Source: an uncultured Prevotellaceae bacterium (GTDB taxonomy: Bacteria; Bacteroidota; Bacteroidia; Bacteroidales; Muribaculaceae). Taken from it: a stretch of 6,296 bases of DNA. Of the stretch, positions 6,128-6,296 are shown one piece after another. The notes under the pieces are model-generated. The model ran no database searches, was not told where the DNA came from, and saw only the letters and a program-made list of their open reading frames with translations. The number at the start of each line of letters is the position of its first letter. The first letter of the stretch is position 1. The stretch lies in NCBI GenBank assembly GCA_947254205.1, contig CAMYCE010000114.1, positions 1 to 6,296 of the forward strand, written 5' to 3'. Made by a program: the position numbers and the translations under genes.

Positions 6128-6296
6128 CTATGAAAGCACCTGCCTCTCATTTATACAATAATTTCCAATACACAGCTATTTCATCATTAAACCCAAATCG
6201 GTCATTAGGTTTCTTTGTTTTTGTCAAATTATTTTGAGTATTTTTTGATTGATTTTGAGGGCGTTTAGCGGGCTAAACAACCGAAAAAGCAGTCAA
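6128..6296. other. AT-rich stretch with small inverted repeats, no gene seen
   Basis: No frame of useful length is open here on either strand. Visible structures are the stem GGCAGG (6118-6123) with CCTGCC (6139-6144), AAACC (6189-6193) with GGTTT (6208-6212), a direct repeat ATTTTGAG at 6231 and 6252 (21-base period), and a near-perfect palindrome GTTTAGC-GG-GCTAAAC (6263-6278). These could be an upstream control region for a gene beyond the right edge or the margin of a mobile element. Nothing in the window decides between these. Confidence 0.3.

Noticed and set aside
1..6296. search for CRISPR arrays, tRNA or rRNA genes, toxin-antitoxin pairs or defence genes
   Set aside because: No regularly spaced repeats, cloverleaf patterns, rRNA stretches or paired small genes were seen. 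The five recognised genes and their spacers account for most of the window.

Overview
The window looks like a chromosomal stretch from a member of the Bacteroidales (phylum Bacteroidota), close in style to Bacteroides, Prevotella or Muribaculaceae. Three things suggest this. Genes of balanced to GC-rich composition are separated by very AT-rich spacers. Start codons are preceded by A-rich leaders without a Shine-Dalgarno core. A TAnnTTTG-type -7 promoter element lies upstream of one gene. The protein types also fit: a short sirtuin without zinc cysteines and a short-chain-type threonine dehydrogenase. The genus cannot be fixed from the sequence alone.

Layout. Bases 1-250 are AT-rich, with a possible short gene tail at the left edge, a perfect dyad (TATCCAA-N4-TTGGATA) and a GC-clamped hairpin just before the first gene. 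Bases 251-958 (+) encode a sirtuin-type NAD-dependent protein deacylase. It converges on a threonine aldolase-like PLP enzyme at 1105-2136 (-), and a stem-loop with 19-bp perfect arms and a T tract lies between them. Upstream of the aldolase on the same strand is an SDR-type L-threonine 3-dehydrogenase (2256-3215, -), separated from it by a symmetrical terminator-like hairpin. A divergent AT-rich spacer (3216-3421) leads to a polytopic membrane protein of the nucleoside-recognition/Gate superfamily (3422-4573, +). It is followed by glycine C-acetyltransferase (4709-5899, +), which ends at a strong bidirectional terminator. Bases 6000-6296 carry no convincing intact gene, only a short remnant-like reading frame and small inverted repeats.

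How the genes fit together. Tdh oxidises L-threonine to 2-amino-3-ketobutyrate, and Kbl cleaves that with CoA to glycine and acetyl-CoA. The aldolase-like enzyme offers a second route, threonine to glycine plus acetaldehyde. The window therefore holds a compact threonine-to-glycine module. The membrane protein lies between the two halves of the main pathway, so it is a reasonable but unproven candidate for moving threonine, glycine or a related metabolite. The sirtuin consumes NAD+ and removes acyl groups that derive from acyl-CoA. Its link to the module is only by position.

Nothing here is a clearly new system. The best leads are the uncharacterised membrane protein in its threonine context, the atypical sirtuin active-site features, and a TATCCAA motif that recurs only between genes.
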